The notes beneath the pieces are model-generated. The model had not been told where the DNA came from, ran no database searches, and saw nothing but the letters and a program-made list of their open reading frames with translations. From contig JAMCQY010000356.1 in assembly GCA_023381945.1 (NCBI GenBank), forward strand, positions 1 to 5,483: 5,483 bases of DNA, written 5' to 3'. This document shows positions 4,185 through 5,483 of the stretch, one piece after another (the stretch's first letter is position 1; each line of letters starts with the position of its first letter). A program made the position numbers and the translations under genes. Source of the DNA: Deltaproteobacteria bacterium. Lineage in GTDB: Bacteria > Desulfobacterota > Desulfobaccia > Desulfobaccales > 0-14-0-80-60-11.

Positions 4185-5258
4185 TCATCCTATCGGTTCA
4201 TACGGGCAAATTGGGTCCTCCGCCAGGACGTCGCCGGTCATGGCGTAGGCCCGGGCCCGGCAGCCGCCGCAGACCTTGCGGTACTGGCAGCTGTGGCATT
4301 TGCCCCGGTAGTCGTCCACCCTTCGCAGTTGCTGAAATAGCTCCGAATGCTGCCAGATTTCCTGAAACCGGGTTTCCCGGATGTTGCCGGCGACCAATTC
4401 CAGGTACCCGCAGGGTTGGACCTCACCCTGGTAGGAGACAAAGGCGAAGCCCTGGCCGCCCAGGCAGCCTTTGGTCATGGCCTCCATGCCGTGGGTGGCC
4501 GGGGAGATCTTCGCGCCCCGGGCCGCGGCGTCCTGCCGCCACAAACGGTAGAACTGCGGCGCACAGGTGGGCTTAATGAACAGTTTTCCTTCCTTTTGAC
4601 GTTCCAGGAGCCAGCGCAGGGTCTCTTCGTATTCCTCCGGGTGCACTATCTGATCCACCAGTTCTTCACCCCGGCCGGTGGGCACCAACACGAAGACATG
4701 GTGCGCCGCGGCTCCTAGGCTGATGGCCAGTTGGTGAATAGCCGGCAGTTCCTGCCGGTTGGCCCGGGTGACGGTGGTATTGATCTGAAAGGGCAATCCG
4801 GCCTCCCTGGCCGCGACGATGCCGGCGAGAGCCCCTTCATAAGCGCCGGGCACCGCCCGGAGGTGATCGTGGCTGGCCGCAGTGGCCCCGTCGATGGAGA
4901 TGGAGAGCCGTTGGATGCCCGCCTCCTTGAGGCGGGCAGCGATCTGCGGGGTGAGTAAGGTGCCGTTTACCGCCATGACCATGCGCAGGCCCTGGTTATG
5001 GCCATGTGCCGCCAGGTCAAAGATGTCATCGCGTAGCAAGGGCTCGCCACCGGTGAGGATCACCACGGGCTGGCCCATGGTGGCCAGGTCGTCCAGCAGG
5101 GTGATGCCTTCTTCCGTAGCGAGTTCACCGGGATAGGGCCCGGAGCCCGCCGCGGCCCGGCAATGGAGACAAGCCAGATTGCAGCGCCGGGTAGTCTCCC
5201 AGGCCAGGAGCCTTAGAGGCGGAATTTTTCTTTCAGCGAGGTCTGAGGGTGCCATCAT
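4185..5258 (-). CDS. ahbD: Heme b synthase AhbD, radical SAM/SPASM (Fe-coproporphyrin III decarboxylase)
   Basis: This 357-residue protein has a radical SAM core: the cluster motif C26-x3-C30-x2-C33 in TTRRCNLACLHCRAAAG, LTGGEP at 68-73, VNGT at 97-100 and SISIDGA at 119-125. HHVFVLVPTGRG (186-197) follows. The C-terminal SPASM-type region has Cys232, Cys265 (GCLGG), Cys283 (QPCGYLE), then C321-x2-C324-x5-C330-x2-C333 and Cys351, enough for an auxiliary [4Fe-4S] cluster. The sequence matches the AhbD family throughout and not AhbC. AhbD performs the last step of the siroheme-dependent pathway, decarboxylating two propionates of Fe-coproporphyrin III to vinyl groups. The start is ATG 5258 or ATG 5255 (Met-Met); neither has a strong Shine-Dalgarno sequence. 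ahbB follows downstream and is likely in the same transcript. AhbA and AhbC are not in the window. Confidence 0.92.
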   Translation of the reverse strand: MMAPSDLAERKIPPLRLLAWETTRRCNLACLHCRAAAGSGPYPGELATEEGITLLDDLATMGQPVVILTGGEPLLRDDIFDLAAHGHNQGLRMVMAVNGTLLTPQIAARLKEAGIQRLSISIDGATAASHDHLRAVPGAYEGALAGIVAAREAGLPFQINTTVTRANRQELPAIHQLAISLGAAAHHVFVLVPTGRGEELVDQIVHPEEYEETLRWLLERQKEGKLFIKPTCAPQFYRLWRQDAAARGAKISPATHGMEAMTKGCLGGQGFAFVSYQGEVQPCGYLELVAGNIRETRFQEIWQHSELFQQLRRVDDYRGKCHSCQYRKVCGGCRARAYAMTGDVLAEDPICPYEPIG

Positions 5259-5294
5259 TCTAAAGACTTATGAGAAAGCCGAATTGCCTTCCTA

Positions 5295-5323
5295 TTCCTA
5301 CAATTTTCTCATTTTGCCGTCAA
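5295..5323 (-). promoter_or_regulatory. Candidate sigma-70 promoter for ahbD-ahbB
   Basis: On the minus strand, TTGACG (5323-5318) is followed after exactly 17 bases by TAGGAA (5300-5295). The -35 is strong and the -10 poor. It lies in the 86-base gap between the upstream membrane-protein stop and the ahbD start, so ahbD could be transcribed on its own. Confidence 0.35.
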
Positions 5324-5344
5324 CGGAGGGGACGCAAGTTACTG

Positions 5345-5483
5345 CTAATCAGGAAGGGCATATTTCCAGACTTTCCACAAACTCTGACACATGAGTCCCG
5401 CCCAGATAATGGCCAATCCGAAAAATAACCATTCGCCCCGATAGGTCTCAAAGGCCGCAGAAAGGAGAAATAAGGCCAGTACT
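5345..5483 (-). CDS. C-terminal end of an unidentified membrane protein (5' partial)
   Basis: Reading the minus strand from 5482, a frame of 45 codons runs to TAG at 5347-5345 without a start, so the gene begins beyond the right edge. The translated end is very hydrophobic and aromatic: a segment around VLALFLLSAAF, a short polar turn ETYRGE, then WLFFGLAIIWAGLMCQSLW, followed by a basic tail KVWKYALPD. This suggests two transmembrane helices, or one and the end of another, with a cytoplasmic C-terminus. I do not recognise the family. It lies 86 bases upstream of ahbD on the same strand and could be part of the same operon. The reading is supported by the coherent hydrophobic pattern but by no family motif. 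Confidence 0.55.
   Translation of the reverse strand, partial: VLALFLLSAAFETYRGEWLFFGLAIIWAGLMCQSLWKVWKYALPD

Noticed and set aside
4347..4718. 123-codon plus-strand frame inside ahbD
   Set aside because: It is opposite the conserved SPASM-type cysteine region of ahbD and has no recognisable features.

Overview
The window reads as a chromosomal segment of a GC-rich anaerobic bacterium, most likely a sulfate-reducing or syntrophic member of the Desulfobacterota (former Deltaproteobacteria). The best evidence is a minus-strand pair, ahbD and ahbB, of the siroheme-dependent alternative heme pathway found in sulfate reducers and methanogens. CPHC thioredoxin-like periplasmic proteins, a universal stress protein and many small palindromic intergenic repeats are compatible with that placement. 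The taxonomic call is inference; nothing in the window proves it.

Left part (1-1214, +): the C-terminal end of a large MrfA/YprA-type DEAD/DEAH helicase, carrying the cysteine-rich MrfA Zn-binding (DUF1998) region. It is fused through a Pro/Glu-rich linker to a YprB/MrfB-like DEDD exonuclease domain. The gene starts outside the window. Bases 1215-1493 hold no gene. They contain a CGCAAAG-like repeat, a 140-bp element with 24-bp imperfect terminal inverted repeats, a 53-nt sequence that folds as a perfect three-way junction, and a plausible promoter for the next gene.

Middle part (1494-3311, +): trx-like 1, a UspA-type universal stress protein, and trx-like 2. The two thioredoxin-fold proteins are exported, share the CPHC active site and a common extended N-terminal region, and look like diverged paralogs on either side of the usp gene. 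trx1 and usp probably have separate promoters, with hairpins between them. usp and trx2 are 39 nt apart and probably co-transcribed, with a small hairpin starting at the usp stop codon.

Convergent gap (3312-3629): no gene. It holds a nested hairpin just after trx2, then a 178-bp near-palindromic element (3392-3569) built from C-tract/G-tract repeats, flanked by near-identical purine-rich direct repeats. It separates the plus-strand trx2 from the minus-strand ahb genes and may terminate transcription in both directions.

Right part (3630-5483, -): ahbB (siroheme decarboxylase subunit, AsnC/Lrp-like) lies downstream of ahbD (radical SAM heme b synthase). The 69 nt between their maximal reading frames is almost entirely a long inverted repeat of a CGCAAAG-type intergenic repeat. 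A promoter candidate precedes ahbD. At the right edge is the last 45 codons of a minus-strand membrane protein with no start in the window. AhbAB decarboxylates siroheme, AhbC (not seen here) makes Fe-coproporphyrin III, and AhbD converts that to heme b. I found no defence system, CRISPR array, tRNA or rRNA. The most unusual content is the density of structured repeat elements: each of the three longest gene-free gaps carries one or more.
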